Source of the DNA: Rhizophagus clarus | Lineage: Eukaryota > Glomeromycota > Glomeromycetes > Glomerales > Glomeraceae | DNA: 64,000 nucleotides | Assembly: GCA_015698045.1 (NCBI GenBank) | Contig: BLAL01000218.1 | Location: 930,001 to 994,000 of the forward strand | Reading direction: 5' to 3' | Shown here: one piece after another, positions 37,323-50,630 of the stretch | How positions within the stretch are numbered: position 1 is the first letter of the stretch | Layout: each line of letters begins with the position of its first letter | Program-made: the position numbers and the translations under genes | The notes under the pieces: model-generated | What the model saw: the letters and a program-made list of their open reading frames with translations, nothing else | Databases searched by the model: none | What the model was told of the DNA's origin: nothing

Positions 37323-37475
37323 TTTTATTTTTTATTTTTTTTTTTTTTGGCGTTGATAACGCAGAAATCTTTATTGAAAATTAATGGATTACAAAATAAT
37401 CTATATAATTTAACCTAAAAACTGCTCCTATCCGGAGGATGAACCCCTCGCGGACCGTTCAATCATATCGCCAAT
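37323..37475 (-). mobile_element. 5'-truncated LINE tail, minus strand
   Basis: On the minus strand a GC-richer segment (CGGTCCGCGAGGGG, TCCGGATAGGAGC) ends in AATAAAGATTTCTGCGTTA and then a poly(A) run (T on the + strand, about 37330-37350). The 14-mer TACTTTTTTTATTT flanks it (37309-37322 and 37476-37489), as expected of a TSD. Only the last 150 bp of the element remain. Confidence 0.8.
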
Positions 37476-37489
37476 TACTTTTTTTATTT

Positions 37490-39199
37490 AATTTACTTAT
37501 TAAAATATATATATATATATATTTTTTTTATTTTACTTTTATAAATAATTTTCTATTAATTTTATTTTATTTTTTATATTTTTTAACTTTAACTCTATAA
37601 TTAAAATATATTTAATCTATATAATCCTAAAAATAATTATTTAATCTTAAAACTTTTAATCTTTTTTAATTCTAAAACTAAAAGATTAAACTGAAATTTC
37701 TAATTTTTATGATCTTTTATAGATTTTATAATTCTGACTAGAATTAAAAAATCTGCATAAAAATTTTCTTTTATAAAATATTATGTAATTCATTTCTATT
37801 ATTTTAACAAAAAAAAATTTTTTTCAATTGAATCTCATCAAGAAAATTAAAATAAAAGAAATAATGTTGATTTCAAAATTTATTCTAAGTTTATTCTATA
37901 CTAAGAACTATTGTAAAGTAAAAAAATATAAAAATAAAATCAATTTAAAAAATATAGTTGAAGGAACTATTCTTCTTATAACTATTAAATTATATTTATT
38001 ATTTTTTTTTATTTTGTTTACTTATTATATATAATTTCCATTTTTATAATACTAATTTTACTTTTTCTGTTTTATAAATTTGGTTTTTATTAGTTCTCTA
38101 TTTATTTTATTTTTATTCTTTATTTTTTTGTTTTCTTTTCATTCATTCTTTCATTTTTCATTATTTTTATTTTCCTTCATTCTTTTTATTTCTTTTACTC
38201 CTTTGTTTTATTTTGTTTTCTTTGTATCTTTTGCTTCCTTTTACTTTTCCCCTATTATTTTCATTTAGCTTTCTTTCTTTGCCCTTTTCATTCATATATT
38301 TATATTAAAAAATAGTAAATAATAATATTTCCTGTAACATTTAGGCTAGCCATATAATGTTATTGCACATCTTTTCTTTATTATTGTAACTCTTCTTTTT
38401 TATTATTCCTATTAAAAAAATTTTGTTTTGGATAGTTTGAATTTACTTTTTTAATCAATAAAACATGTAACCTATTAACAATTAATAAATTGTTAGCTTC
38501 TGGTGTAAATAAAATTTATTACATTTGTGACTGAAAGTTTATTATATATTAAAAGAATTGGCGTTAAAATTAAAACTCTCTAAAATTTATATGCAAACTA
38601 CTGCTAATCATATGATAAAGGTAATTTTAATGAGGTATTCTTAAATTACAGGAGTTGACGTTTTACTTCGCAGGATATCTCAGCCAAGTAAGAATTTTCC
38701 TGATATCGTACCGTGCATTCAGGTGCAGTTCAATACGGGGGGGGGGGATTCTATTTTTGGCTCAAAAATTTTACTTCAACTGATTTATCAGCCCATCATG
38801 ATCATGATTGTTTTAAGTCATATGAAATAATTCTTATCGGTATTTAAATTAATCAGTTGATTTTCGAGTTAAAAATATAATATATACTATTCTTATCAAA
38901 ATAAACAAAAGTTACACCAAAATTGATTCAACATGATAAATCAGACTTATAAAAAATTTTTTTGAAGCGTTTGTGCATTTTTAACAATAATCATATTTAA
39001 ATATATTTTAATTTCTTTTTCTCGCCCCTTTTTTTACAATAATTAAAAAACGCCCCAAGAAAATATTTTTATTTCTCCTTTTACAGTAAATATGAAAAAA
39101 AGTTTTTGATCTATTAAAGAAAAAATTCACTAACCAACAAAATCTAAGTATGATTTTAACGACAAACAAATGATTTCTTTTATATTTATTAATTTGGGC
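37490..39199. other. AT-rich DNA with a pyrimidine tract
   Basis: Contains (AT)n at 37507-37521, a T/C-rich tract at 38060-38290 that creates a phenylalanine-rich frame without coding value, and an 11-bp G run at 38739-38749 in a less AT-rich patch (38645-38760). No gene. Confidence 0.55.
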
Positions 39200-39950
39200 C
39201 TTTGCAGATGGAATCAGTATCGGAAACCTAAATGAAGGAAACAGAAAATATCTTGTTAAACAATTAAAAAAAAAGAAAAAAAAATGCAGAAATCAATGAT
39301 CATCGAATGGAACGAAGCTGGAATGATCAACAGACAAAATACAGATCATACATTGATTGCATGTACGCTTTTTTTTTAAAGATCTCTTTTTGAATTTGTT
39401 GTTACAGTATTTTTTTTTTTTTTTTATTAATAATCTGACATCTACTTTTACTTATTTTTTTGGTTAGACATTAACGATACCTGGTTGTGGAAGAGCTACA
39501 TCAGGTGCAAATCCATTTTCTCTATCACCGTCACCAGAGATATTCCGGCTAATCAAGTTGCTGTGAACGTTACAATTGACGGAAACACTCCAAGAAGTCA
39601 TTTTTAGTGTCCAATGTTGGGTCATACAATTTACAAGTTCTTGAATTTAGTAATAATATATTGATGGTTAAAGTAAATATGATTATGGAATTAACGTTAC
39701 TTTTTTCATCAGCTAAATTTATTAATACCTTCAATATAAAATCATTCATTTTTCAACTTTTCAAAAATAATAATAATTTTTTTTTAGATTTATTGTTTTT
39801 TTTTCGCAGTCAGATAATTTTTAACGGAGATTGGCCGAATAATTTAAGAATTCATCAGAAATTGGAATATTTTTAAACTTGAACCTTGACAATTACTTCA
39901 CGGAACATAATATATAAATCAAAAAATATGTAAATCTATTCTTTAAAAAA
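39200..39950 (+). pseudogene. Degenerate gene, family unknown
   Basis: Coding flavour in several frames: FADGISIGNLNEGNRKYLVK, then MQKSMIIEWNEAG with the donor-like region after LIACT, an exon-like block around 39470-39600 (IPANQVAVNVTIDGNTPR), then a shift into FLVSNVGSYNLQVLEFSNN and, after an intron-like gap with CGCAG, NGDWPNNLRIHQKLEYF. At least three frameshifts. The V/T/N-rich middle suggests a beta-rich secreted or surface domain; this is a guess. Confidence 0.4.
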
Positions 39951-41148
39951 GAGGTTAACTAATGATGCTGTATGATAATATAAACTAAATTAATTAAACA
40001 ATTAACGTAAATTCAAAGATTGGTCAAATTATTATTACTTAACGAGCACAGTTAAAATATATTAAAATTTATAATAAAGAAACTAAATTGTCATTAATAG
40101 AGTTTTTAGAAATTATGTATTAAATATTCGTGTGACGATACAATCGCTGGGGTTTTTCCCCTAGCCAGACCATCATAAACCTAAAAGTGATATAACTTTC
40201 ATTTTGATTTTCCACATATGTATCATTTTTGCCGATCGCGATTAAAATTTTTTAAACATCCTTATCAGCTGATGAAATGAGCCCCGCCCCTCCCTTTGCA
40301 CTTCTAATGCGATTTGTTTTTTTGGAAGAAGCCATCAAGCTCTAATCCTTGTGAGAAAGAAGGGGTATTTCAACAGTTCATACCTTCGAATAGGCTTTCG
40401 AAAGATATCATAGGGCTAAAACGGGTTATATATGATCTTATAAAAGAGTTAGGTCTTAGAAAAATCGCAAATTTCAAGATGAATGTTTTAATAACCCGAA
40501 TACTCCTTGACAAGGATTAAAGTTTAAGAATTATTGATTAATTTATTAAAAAATAAATATTAATTGAGCTTTAATATTTTAAAATCGATAATTTAATTGC
40601 AATATTTATATTTGAAATTATATAATTTTTATGTAACAAAATTTAAATGTGAATTATAATCATTTTTTATTAAAAATTCCTTTCTTAAAAAAAAATTTAT
40701 GATATAAATATAATATAATTAAAATAAATTCATTACTAGAAAGCATGTCATATATTTCGCTCACTTTTTGCTTCGCTATGTGTACTGTATGTATAATATA
40801 ATAAAATGACCATTAGACATTAGTAAAAAATAAATTGTGGTGCATTTGTAAAAGGTTGCTCTCAAACATATTCTAAAACTAAAAAAATTTTAAAGAGCAC
40901 GTTATACGTAAGGCTATTGTATAATAATGTTCCTAATCATCGGTATTTCAAGAGAATCTGCTAGTCCTTGTCAGTATAATATTACGTCCCCAAGATGTGC
41001 TTCAATGTCAATTCTTTCTAATGATACAGATCCTGATATTCAAGTATTTTCGATAAGATGAAAATGTAGGGCAAGCCTCTCCAACCATTGTTAAATTAAG
41101 AACTAATCAGCATCAAGCCAAGCAAAGAGAATACGAATACAAGATGAA
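39951..41148. other. Intergenic DNA with unassigned frames
   Basis: A 68-codon frame at 40314-40520 (MFFWKKPSSSNPCEKEG...) and coding-like text near 40960-41060 (ITSPRCASMSILSNDTDPD) have no recognisable family or splice partners. The rest is AT-rich. Confidence 0.4.
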
Positions 41149-42715
41149 TTAATTAAGGTATAATCTGTTCATTATTAATATAAAATAGCACCAAAGACGT
41201 TCTTGAATTGTGCACTCATTTGTACTTTTATCAAACTTTTCATGCAAAAAATGCACAATGTTAAGTCTTTCAAATTCTTCATCATTAGGTGGATAATGAG
41301 GTTTCAAGGTTGCATTATCTTCACACGTCAAATGTATTATCCATTAATCCAAGAATGATTGTTTTTGGCTGTAATAATATTTATCAATTTCGCCGGCACG
41401 ATTTTTATCATGTGCCACTGACCGATGACCTCAGGAATTTTCCTTGACAATCCAGTTATCGTATACGCTTCCACAAGGGACAAGATAATTTTTTTGACCT
41501 TTCGCAAGTACATTTCTTGCAATTTAAATGACCGAGAGAATGCTCTAGAAATTATTTCTTTCAAATCAATGGATGATCTCCTTCAGAACTTCAAAAGTGT
41601 CCAGAGAACCATTGTTTGAGGGACTGCTCATTTTGGATCTATATACTTCAGGAATAACTTGTTGGCAAATCAATTCATCAACAAAAATAGACGACATTCT
41701 GTAACTAAACTTGTTCTCATTCTCCCTCATGAGCACCCCACGACGGTTAAGAAATCTGCTTGTCTTTTTTCTTCAGAGTCATGAATTTGTATAAAATCGA
41801 AAATACAGTTCGGAGAATGTCCAAAAGTTTCTTAGCAATATCAAGCGTGATAAAATTGTTAACCATCTCTTTAAATGTGTTATACATCATCATACAATCT
41901 ATAAGTTGTGAACTAGCAACAAAGTTTGACCAGAGTACGAAATCAAGACATTTTCTTTCATTTCTTTCGTTAAGTTCCTTTTCTAAATGAGAACTGATAA
42001 CCTTCAAAGCTATTACACCGTATAAAGCTACAAATTCTCCTCTCTGAATCATGTCATAAAGTGGTCCACTCATTTCCGATCAACAAAGTGAATCACGCGC
42101 TTAATTCATAATGGTACTATTAACCGTCCATCTTCTTCTCTTTTCACTTGTTGCTGTAGAGAAACATTTGTAAGAATGATAGAATGAAATATATAGTTAC
42201 GTATAGAAACAACACATTTCTTACTTTCTATCTCCGTTCCTCCCGAGCTCTAATGGTTGTAATGACAGCATATTCGATATTATTAATAAATAACGAAATA
42301 TATATTATTGTTCATTACTGCAAATTTCTTGTTCGAGAGGTAAAACGTTGGGAGACACTTACCAGTGGAAGATATGAAGATATTCGTCCTTAGTTTTTTT
42401 TTGTCATCGTTATTGTTACATAGGATTATCATCAATCTTCTCACTCTTGTCATAATTTTAAGATCATCTCTTTGGTAGAAATGAGTTTAATTTCATTAAT
42501 GTCGAGATCAACTTTCCAGACATTCATTGCGGTTAAATGCTTTCCATTTTTTTTTCAGAGAGAGCTTCCTTGAAGTCTGCAACGATAAGTCATCAAATTT
42601 TTGTATCTTGTTCACCGAATTGCCAAAGCAAATTCTGATAATATCAGTGGGAGCTTGTCCTAGTACCAAACAGTATAAACTTCTCTCAAGCTTTTTTATT
42701 TTTTCTACGTGTACA
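41149..42715 (-). pseudogene. Crinkler-like pseudogene (copy 2)
   Basis: On the minus strand LERSLYCLVLGQAPTDIIRI, VNKIQKFDDLS and, after a one-base shift, VADFKEALSEKK and MNVWKVDLDINEIKLIS (42715 to about 42460) form the ubiquitin-like CRN N-terminal domain, with the usual W-K-V-D end. The first Met is lost. A donor TGGTAAGTGTCTCC at about 42362 matches the one after the same domain in copy 1 (22683). The remainder runs through MSGPLYDMIQRGEFVALYG (42073), RRGVLMRENENKFSYRM and a last frame ending PPNDEEFERLNIVHFLHEKF (41149), with stops at several points. The P-loop exon itself was not found, so the NTPase part is incomplete. Confidence 0.65.
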
Positions 42716-43064
42716 AGAAAAGTTATTATTAAAACCGGCTATCTTAAATTTTTTTTTAAAAACTAATCGCATATAATATTATTTTCATTAAAGTACGTAA
42801 TATATATACTTTACATACCTTTCTAAATACATGGTGACATAAACTTTTGTGGCTTATGTAATACAGCAAGTAATATAGATATTTCGACAAAAATGTAAAA
42901 TCATATAAAAAAAAATGATTAACGCAGGTTTATTATTACTCGATTCTCGGGATATTTATAAATATTTTTAGGTCGTACGAGTGGTCGTACGATTGACCGT
43001 ATTTGACTAATCAGAATGGCTTTTTTGCAATAACACTAAATTTTCACTTTTTTCTTACCCCGTT

Positions 43065-45025
43065 ATGAACTCGTCAAAAGAAACCGACCTATCGCAGTTT
43101 AAAAGAAATGTTATTGACGAGGCATTTCGCAATTAGGGTATGAATTAATGTTATTTTTTCGGTTGTGATTGTACATTTGCAAGGAAGCGACTCAGCTTGT
43201 GAAGCTAATATCTATTTTTTTTTGTTCAGAAATTTGGGACTCTATTAGGTGGAAACTTTCAGTGAGTATTACTAAGCTCTATACTGTTAATTGACTCTAC
43301 ATGTTCTATGCATAACTGACGACCATTTATTTTATTCAATGAAGTCGGATTAGAGTTAATGTGATATTGTGTGTTAGTATATAGATAGCTTAGATGAACA
43401 AACACTGGCAGGCATTAGTATAGAAACGCTATTTCACTTCGTAAAACAAGTTTATGTATTACCGAATCTGTAATTAATTTTTTACATCAATAAATCAGGA
43501 ATACATTTTGTCATTGTTTTTTTTTCTTGGCAATTCTATACTAGCAGACTTTTATCTTCTATAAAAATATTATCGATCATATCGTCAAAGCTCAAATTAC
43601 GCATTACCGATCTTGAGACTGAAAACGCTAAGATTAAGGACGAGTATGATGTTCTTGAATCTGAGTATCTCGAGATTAAGAATGATATTGCCTCGCTTGA
43701 AACTGAGAGATGAGCTTAAGAGCGAGAATGCTGAGCTTAAGAATGAGAATGCGAAATTGAGACGGATTATTAAGGAGAATGCCAGGCATGATGCTAAGAA
43801 TGCCGAACACGAGGTCAGAATCGAGGAATTGAAGAAAAATAGTGCAGATATTCTAAGCTTAAAGCTGAATTAGCCAAATTAAGACAAGATTTCGATTCAT
43901 CCAACTAATGTGCAGAACTCATGTTCCGTTGGAGAAGAGGATATATTAGAGGTAACACAGATGCTTAGCAAAATATATAAGCTGATCCTGTAACAGACCA
44001 GCCCATAAATGGAGCACCTAGTGATAATGTGAATATTAAGTCGACGGGAGAAAGGGTGACGGACACTTTCTTAGATGAGATGGATAAGAAAATGGTTAGC
44101 GATGAGATTAGGCAGAGGAATAGAGTAAAGAAGAATTATTACGTGAACCAGCTACACAGGACTTATCTTCCGTAACAAAGGACAAAAATCTCAACCACAT
44201 AAGAAGAGGAAAGCAGAGAATATTTACAGGATGCATTTGATTACGGCTACTTCAGCACCTAAGAAAAATCACATGACTGAAATTTCAATAACGGCCTGTC
44301 ACGAAAAATATGATACGGATATCTCCCAAATATATTGCAAAATCTAGCCTGCTTAATCCAAAAAGCATGGGATGCGAAAGATGAAGCAATTCAAGCTAAT
44401 CAAAAAGAATTATTGTGTTGGTGTTTCTATATTGTAGAATTCGATAAAAAGACCATAGAGTTTACGATCAAGTATAAAGTTGGCGAGAAAAAATCAAAGG
44501 TATGATTTATGACAATCTTATTAAACTCCTTCCTCCTGGTACTAAACGTAACACATATTAATACAAATTCAGAGAGCAAGAAACATATACAAATTATTTG
44601 AGAAAATAGGAATTGATAAATCAAGCATATCGCAACATATACTGCAAATCCTGTTGCAGAATTATCTGATAGGCAAATTCAAACTATTATAGATCACTAC
44701 TCAATATTGGATTCACTGATGAACCCCAGGATGAAGAACAGAATAATGCATTGGAGGTACAAGTGAATCTCTTGGAATTAGCTAAGGCAAGCATATCAAC
44801 CACACCTATTCCATTAACCCATATCTCTAATTCTTCAGTTGAATCCCAGATCAAAGAGGTGAAGTATGGCATGATGAAGGAGATTATTATGAAGATGATG
44901 ACACGCATGATGATGAAGGATGTTATTATGAAGATAAAGGATATTACTATCATGATGGAAGATATAAAAGAAAAGTCTCGCTCACCAATGACAAGCCTGA
45001 CCAATTCTCTGGTATATGCTTAGGA
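43065..45025 (+). pseudogene. Coiled-coil family pseudogene (copy 2)
   Basis: A first exon MNSSKETDLSQFKRNVIDEA ends at a TAG next to a GTATGA donor. From about 43590 a strong coiled coil is read in two frames (ENAKIKDEYDVLESEYLEIK; then DELKSENAELKNENAKLRRI and EVRIEELKKN). It is followed by TDTFLDEMDKKMVSDEIRQR, a basic block, RQIQTIIDHYSILDS, and an S/T/P linker (ASISTTPIPLTHISNSS). In the next frame a repetitive D/E/Y tail (EGDYYEDDDTHDDEGCYY) ends near a KRK block. Frameshifts and stops separate most blocks. It is longer than copy 1 at 20458. I infer a lineage-specific, largely disordered protein; partner and role unknown. Confidence 0.6.
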
Positions 45026-45962
45026 AATACTCAAGAATGATATAATCCCCAAGTCATTTTTCTGGAAATGAGTATCAATCTGCTTTTCCCTATTGTCCGT
45101 AACTTGAAAATGTATAATATATTTTTTAGACAGTACTTCAAGGCAGCATGGGAAGTGCATGCCAGATTTGGATGACAGATAAAAAGAGTTAATAGACCAG
45201 ATATTGCATAGCAGAGAAAAATTTAATGATCAACAAAGAAATTTGGGCTCGCCAAAATCACGTGACAGGAATTTCAACGAACAATGTTTGCCCAAATTAA
45301 GTGACTCTGATCGGTTAGCCCATTTTTTTTAACAACGGAAAACTACAGAGGGCTAAATATAGGTGGATAGCAACAGAGGAAACAAAAGGCCCAGAATTTA
45401 CCAATCTAAATTCTAAGTCAAAAGTCAAAATATGTAATCCACACTCTTCAAACCAGTTCAGAAGCCAAAGGAAAATAAAACAGATCAAATCAATACAGTT
45501 ATCAAATCAATCCAGAAGGTTCTGGAAAAATGATAATATTAGATCAAGAAAGTATATTTAGATCAAACCAAAGCAGATATACAGTATTTAAGTCAAAGTA
45601 TAGCAGAAAGCAGGAGCCTGTAACTTGATTATAGACCTGGATTCTGGGTCGGATCTCGGCAAATTTTATAAAATAACCTAATCAGTTCAGGATGGCAGGG
45701 TTTTTTTTGATTTTTTTTAATTCTAACCAGAATTACCTTAATTCTGGCCGAAATTAAGCCTCAAATTTTAATCTTTTAACTGAAGATCCAATATTTTCTT
45801 ATTTTAAATTTATATACCAGTTATAACTTCTTCCAATACAATGTTTTTTATAAAATAAAATCTTGTTTTTTCATTATTTTTTCTTATACTATATATGATA
45901 TAATAAGTTAGATTAAACTTTTAGTATTATATATAGTAAAATAAAATAAGTTTCAGGTATTA
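45026..45962 (+). other. Possible retroelement (gag-pol) relic and AT-rich DNA
   Basis: Around 45130-45660 the + strand has coding-like fragments (HSREKFNDQQRNLGSPKSRD; KYRWIATEETKGPEFTNL; LIIDLDSGSDLGKF) broken by stops. The DSGSD text is reminiscent of a retropepsin active site, but this is weak. A palindromic motif TTCTAACCAGAA...TTCTGGCCGAAA lies at 45721-45752. From about 45925 a 33-bp tandem unit (TATATAGTAAAATAAAATAA) begins, into which the mariner-like element inserted. Confidence 0.3.
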
Positions 45963-46323
45963 TACAGTGGATGAAAAAAGTCTTCAGAATAATTTTTCCA
46001 GTCAATATCTAGCTGATAATTGACTTATAAATATACTTTTCCGCGAATTAATTACGGTTTCGGCATTACGTCTGTAAAAATATGTCGTAATAATTTCGGC
46101 ATAGCTATTTTTTTTTGACATATTGCCGTATTGTATTTTTACAGCCGTATTAAATTTATACAGACGTAATTGCCGAATTGTCAAAATGATTTATGCCAAT
46201 GACATCATAGTATCACAATATATTTACATTAAAAATTTTGCATATTTGTTTAAATGTTCTTTGTTTCTACTTTGAAATTTTCTTTGTTCTGCTACTTTTT
46301 TCAATAAAATAAAGCAAGTTATA

Positions 46324-48737
46324 ATGAGTGAAAGTGAAAATCCAGTACTAAAAAAGCCAAATGCCAAACCAGGTCGAAAACCAAAAGAAGTTTGGAATTT
46401 TTTTATAGCTATTGGAGAAAAAAAAGAAGGACACCAAGGTTGTAAATGTAAATATTGTCCATGGAGTCAAACACGTGGTGAGCCAAATAATATGGAAGCA
46501 CATTTGGCACTTAGTTGTCATAAAGCACCTTATGACGTTAAAGAAAAATTTTTACTTATGGTTAAAACACGTGGAGAAATTGAAACTTTAGAAATATTAT
46601 CCAAAAAAAGAAAAGTTGGATATCAACAGTCAATTACAAAATACGGTGAATCAAAAATAATTGAACCAATTAAAAAGCAAATTTGTGATCGTACAGTGGC
46701 CAAATTTTTTATCTGCTGTGGTGTTTCTTTCCGTCTTGTTGAACATCCTTTTTTTATTGATATGGTTAAAAGTCTATGTTTAGGGTATGATCCTCCAAGT
46801 GCAAATGCGCTTTCACAAGATTTTTTATATGAAGAATTGGCAAAAATCGTGGTTGATCAGCATTTAGAACTAAAAAGAACAAAAAATTTAACGTTAGGTA
46901 ATAAAAAAAGATTACAATTTTTATTTGTTCTTATTTGTAAACAAATTTATTAATTATTATTATTTAATTAGGATTTGATGGCTGGACAAGCCCTTTAGGA
47001 CAGTCATTATATGCGTTTGTAATAATGACACCTGATCGAAGAGAGATTATACATTGCATAAAAAATCTCTCTGCTAATTCCCATACAGCAAATTTTCTTG
47101 CTGATCAGTTAGACGAAGTAATTACTGAAATTGGTGCAGAAAATTTTGCTGCAGTTGTATCAGATCATGCATCCGCTTGTGCAGCTGCTAAAAAAATAAT
47201 TGCTGAACGGTATAAGCAGATATTACCCATCAGATGTATTGCCCACCATGTAAATCTTATTTCAACCGACATTTGTAAAACAACATTTGCAAAGGATGTA
47301 ATTTCAAAATGTCAAAAAATAGTTAAATACTTTAAACAGTCTCATCAAGCTGGTGAAGAATTACGTTCAAAAATAACAAATGAAATAAAAGGAGGAGGAC
47401 TAAAAACATATGTAGTAACTAGGTGGACTACAGCTTGGGACTGCACAAATTCAATTTTACGACTTGAGCAAATACTTAAAAATGTAAGAAAAAATATATT
47501 TGTATTATATATTCATTTACTAATTTTTTATTAATAATTAACTAATCAAGGTATTAGATGAAACTCCGGAAAAATTAAGTACTGACATTTCAGAACTTAT
47601 TCGAAGTCGATCTTTTTTTACCGATGTTGAAGCTGTAAATACTCTCCTAGGACCAGTAAAATCAGTTGTTAAATCACTAGAATTTAAAACAACAACTCTT
47701 GCAGATTGCTTTATTGAACTGATCAACCTTTCACGGAAAATCAAATCACTTCCGCCTGTTTCCAATTATGATTTTAAGCATCAATGTGTTGAGCTGTTTA
47801 ATAAACGTTGGCAAGAATTTGATATTCAACTTTACATTTTAGCATACTTACTTCATCCGCACTACAGAGGTAAATATTTTATTAAAACTTAGAATTGTTA
47901 CTATAATAATTTTTTTAATTCTTTTTAATATTAATTTAGGAAAAGGCTTACGACCAACTGTATTACGTGATGTGTATATTTTGGCTATGAAAATATGGAT
48001 TAATATGGGTGGTGGCGAATTTTCTTCCGCCGATTTAATTTCTCAAATCCAATCTTTTTATTTAAGAAAAGAAGAATACAACATTCCATTTAGTACAAGT
48101 AAGGGTGATGCTATTACTTGGTGGATTTTGTGTAATCCCGTTCATAATAACGAAAATCATATACAAAAGTTGGCGTTGAAAGTATTGGCAATAACTCCTC
48201 ACAATGCCGGATGTGAGAGGGTTTTTTCAGTATTGGGATGGTTTGCAAATCAAAGAAGAACTAAGTAAGTTTTAACTTTATATTTAATATACGTTTTTAC
48301 AGCTTACTTAATATTTTATAATTATATAAAATAGATTGAAAGTTGAAAAATTGGAAGCTATGGCCAAACTTCATACACACTATATTACAAATGCCCAAAA
48401 AGAATTAAAATATGCTTATGCAGGTGTATCAGAAGACGATTTTCAATTTTCCATACAAAAAGCACTGTCAGAAGCTAACGCGAGTGACGATTTAGATGAG
48501 GATGAGGATGAATTTTTTGATGATGACGATAACGAAGAGGATAATCACGATTCAAACATTCCTAGTCAGAGAGATACAGAAATCGAAAGATGGGTTGACA
48601 TAAATGATCCAGAACTAAAAAGATTACTTAATATAGAAGTAAATGTAGTCATTGAACCACATCCATTACCTATTATTAATCATGGTTCAAATGTATTTGA
48701 CATTGAGGCTACCGTTGATAAAATATTAGGTAGTTAA
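46324..48737 (+). CDS. hAT transposase, intact, 5 exons, 710 aa
   Basis: DNA transposase that cuts and pastes the 4.7-kb element. Exons: 46324-46897, 46972-47483, 47551-47869, 47940-48264, 48335-48737; every junction keeps phase and no stop interrupts. The basic N-terminus (KPGRKPKEVWNFF) is followed by a BED-type finger (GCKCKYCPW ... MEAHLALSCHKAP, residues about 40-67). The RNase H-like core shows FDGWTS (Asp194), VVSDHASACAAAKK (Asp256) and, after the helical insertion, AGCERVFSVLGW (Glu561), giving a D-D-E triad at expected places. C-terminal to that is the dimerisation region (KVEKLEAMAKLHTHY) and a very acidic tail (DEDEDEFFDDDDNEED). A basic stretch near residue 95 (KKRKVG) may send it to the nucleus. 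Intron sizes are 66-74 bp. Splice choices are inferred. Confidence 0.93.
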
Positions 48738-48959
48738 TATTTGAAATTCAATTTATTTTTTTACGTGAAGAACAATTACCAGTATTCAAAAATAAACAAT
48801 AAAACTGAATATTGTCTATTTGTGTCACTATATGATTTTTGTATTTAACATAAAATAACTGTTCAACTCTCAAAGTGAATTAAAGATAGTGCTCGCATGA
48901 GCCGAAGATTCTTATTGAAATATAAAATTTATTATCATTCCTAATTTCTTTTCTCACCC

Positions 48960-49445
48960 ACAATTACCTTCTAGGGTCATTCCATAGTAACCCGGGAAGG
49001 TCCCTACAAAAAAAAACCAAAAAAAGGAATGTCAGTAATGTTTATTAACGATCCTATAATAATAGGATAATTCCCATTCTATATTACCTTCCAAGGGCCA
49101 TTCCGAAGTGCCCAGAAGGGTCCTACAAAAGAAAGGGAACGTTAGTAACGTTCATAGTAAAAAGCAACACTAAAGTCCCTCTCAACTTACATTACCGAAT
49201 CTCTAAGCCGAAATTCAAGTCCAGGAGCCGTTCCTAAAGAAATAAAAGGTTAATAGCGTTCCCATAATAAAAAAATAACACCAAAATTCAACTTACAGTA
49301 CATTACCGAAGTTCTAGACTGAAATTCAAGTCCAGAAATCGTCCCTAAGTCAAAAAAGAGAAGAAGGAACGTTAGTAATGTTCCAAAAATAAAAAAAAAA
49401 ATCACGAACCCTTCCCCCTGTACTTACCGTTCTAGTGTTTCAGAC
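48960..49445. repeat. Tandem repeat, ~110-125 bp x 4
   Basis: Each unit begins near ATTACC (48964, 49084, 49192, 49303), continues with a CAAGTCC or CCATTCC block, and contains a GGAACGTTAGTAACGTTC-like palindrome (perfect form at about 49138). It lies in the non-coding 3' part of the intact hAT. Similar palindromes with A-rich context appear at 55999 and 56161 inside another element. Confidence 0.65.
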
Positions 49446-49694
49446 CGAAAATGAAAAAATAATTTTTTTAAAAATATTTCGGCTTAAAAACCGACATAAA
49501 TAATTTTTTTTCTTTTAACTATTCGGCTTAAATTTTTTATTAAAAAAATAAGCCAATCGGTATTTTTTCAAAAGTCGGATTTTTATTTGTAATATTTTTT
49601 TTAAAAAGGTTAAAAATCACGATTTCGGTATCAGTCATATGATTTTATTTACCGATCATTTTTATAAAAAAAATTATTTTTTTCGTTAGCCGTT

Positions 49695-50175
49695 AAGAAT
49701 GTCTACTAGAATCTGTAAGTATATGGAAAACAAAGTTTTTTGGAATTTACTTTGAAGAAACGTGCTAAACGTTTTTTATCTTAAGTTTCGGTTTTCTGGA
49801 GTCTATAGGATATGGGTAAGTACGAGTTTTTTTGGAATTTACGCTGAAGAAACGTACTGACCGTTTCTTTTCTTATTTTTTGTAGGTTTCGGTTTTCTGG
49901 AGTCTATGGGATACGGGTACTTGTATGGGGGACGAGTTTTTTTGTAATTTACTTTGAGGAAACGTATTAACCGTTTCTTTTCTTATTTTTTGTAGGTTTC
50001 GGGTTTTCTGGTGTCTATAGGATAATGGTAAGTGTGTAGGGACAAGTCCTTTTGGAATTTACTTTAAGGAAACGTACTAACCGTTTCTTTTCTTATTTTT
50101 TTGTAAGTTTCAGCTTTCTGGTGTCTATAGGATACGGATAAATGTGTGAGGATGAGTTCTTGTGGAAGTTTTTTG
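49695..50175. repeat. Tandem repeat, ~115-130 bp x 4
   Basis: Units share GTTTCGGTTTTCTGG, GTCTATAGGATA, GGAATTTACTTTGA and GAAACGTACTAACCGTTTC, the last an inverted repeat (GAAACG/CGTTTC). Four copies are clear, the first and last being partial or diverged. Confidence 0.8.
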
Positions 50176-50509
50176 AAGAAATATAATAATTTTATTTGTC
50201 TCAAATTAATAAATAAAAATTGGACTTGATTTTATATAAACTTAGATTCGAAATTGTATATTTTATAGTAAAATTTGAACTTGTATGCTGATTTTATAGT
50301 AAAATTAGATACATAAAAGTTCTATTAAAATTTTTGAGTCTGTATATATGGGATCCTGGTAAATCGGATCGATAGGTCATATGATCGATGCCGAAATCGC
50401 TGTGACGACGGAATCGATATCTTTTTTTTTTTATTTTTACTTAATATGTGAACTGTGTAAACAAGCCGGCTCAGAGCTTTTATTAATGGTGAATCAAATG
50501 CGAATTAAA

Positions 50510-50630
50510 GTCTGTCAAAATATATTACTGTATTAGGTCTGTCAAAATGTATTTACGTCTGTCAAAATATATTTTGTCTGTCAAAATGTATTTCGTCTGT
50601 CAAAATGTATTACGTCTGTCAAAATAATTA
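50510..50630. repeat. Subterminal 20-bp repeats of the hAT, x 6
   Basis: GTCTGTCAAAATGTATTAC and close variants follow one another six times within 80-200 bp of the right end. Short repeats near the ends are typical transposase-binding sites in hAT elements. Related text is present near the left end (46071, 46160-46185). Confidence 0.85.

Noticed and set aside
38080..38268. 62-codon phenylalanine-rich frame
   Set aside because: A pyrimidine tract read in frame; no coding evidence.
40314..40520. 68-codon frame MFFWKKPSSSNPCEKEG
   Set aside because: Plausible composition but no splice partner, paralog in the window or known motif; left as unassigned.
44687..45023. Frames with I/F or M/K repeats on both strands
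   Set aside because: Shadows of the GATGATGAAG-type acidic repeat of the coiled-coil family pseudogene.
50340..50370. GGGATCCTGG as a fourth AGGAYCCC-family end
   Set aside because: Lacks the AGGTCA block and has no partner end or duplicated flank.
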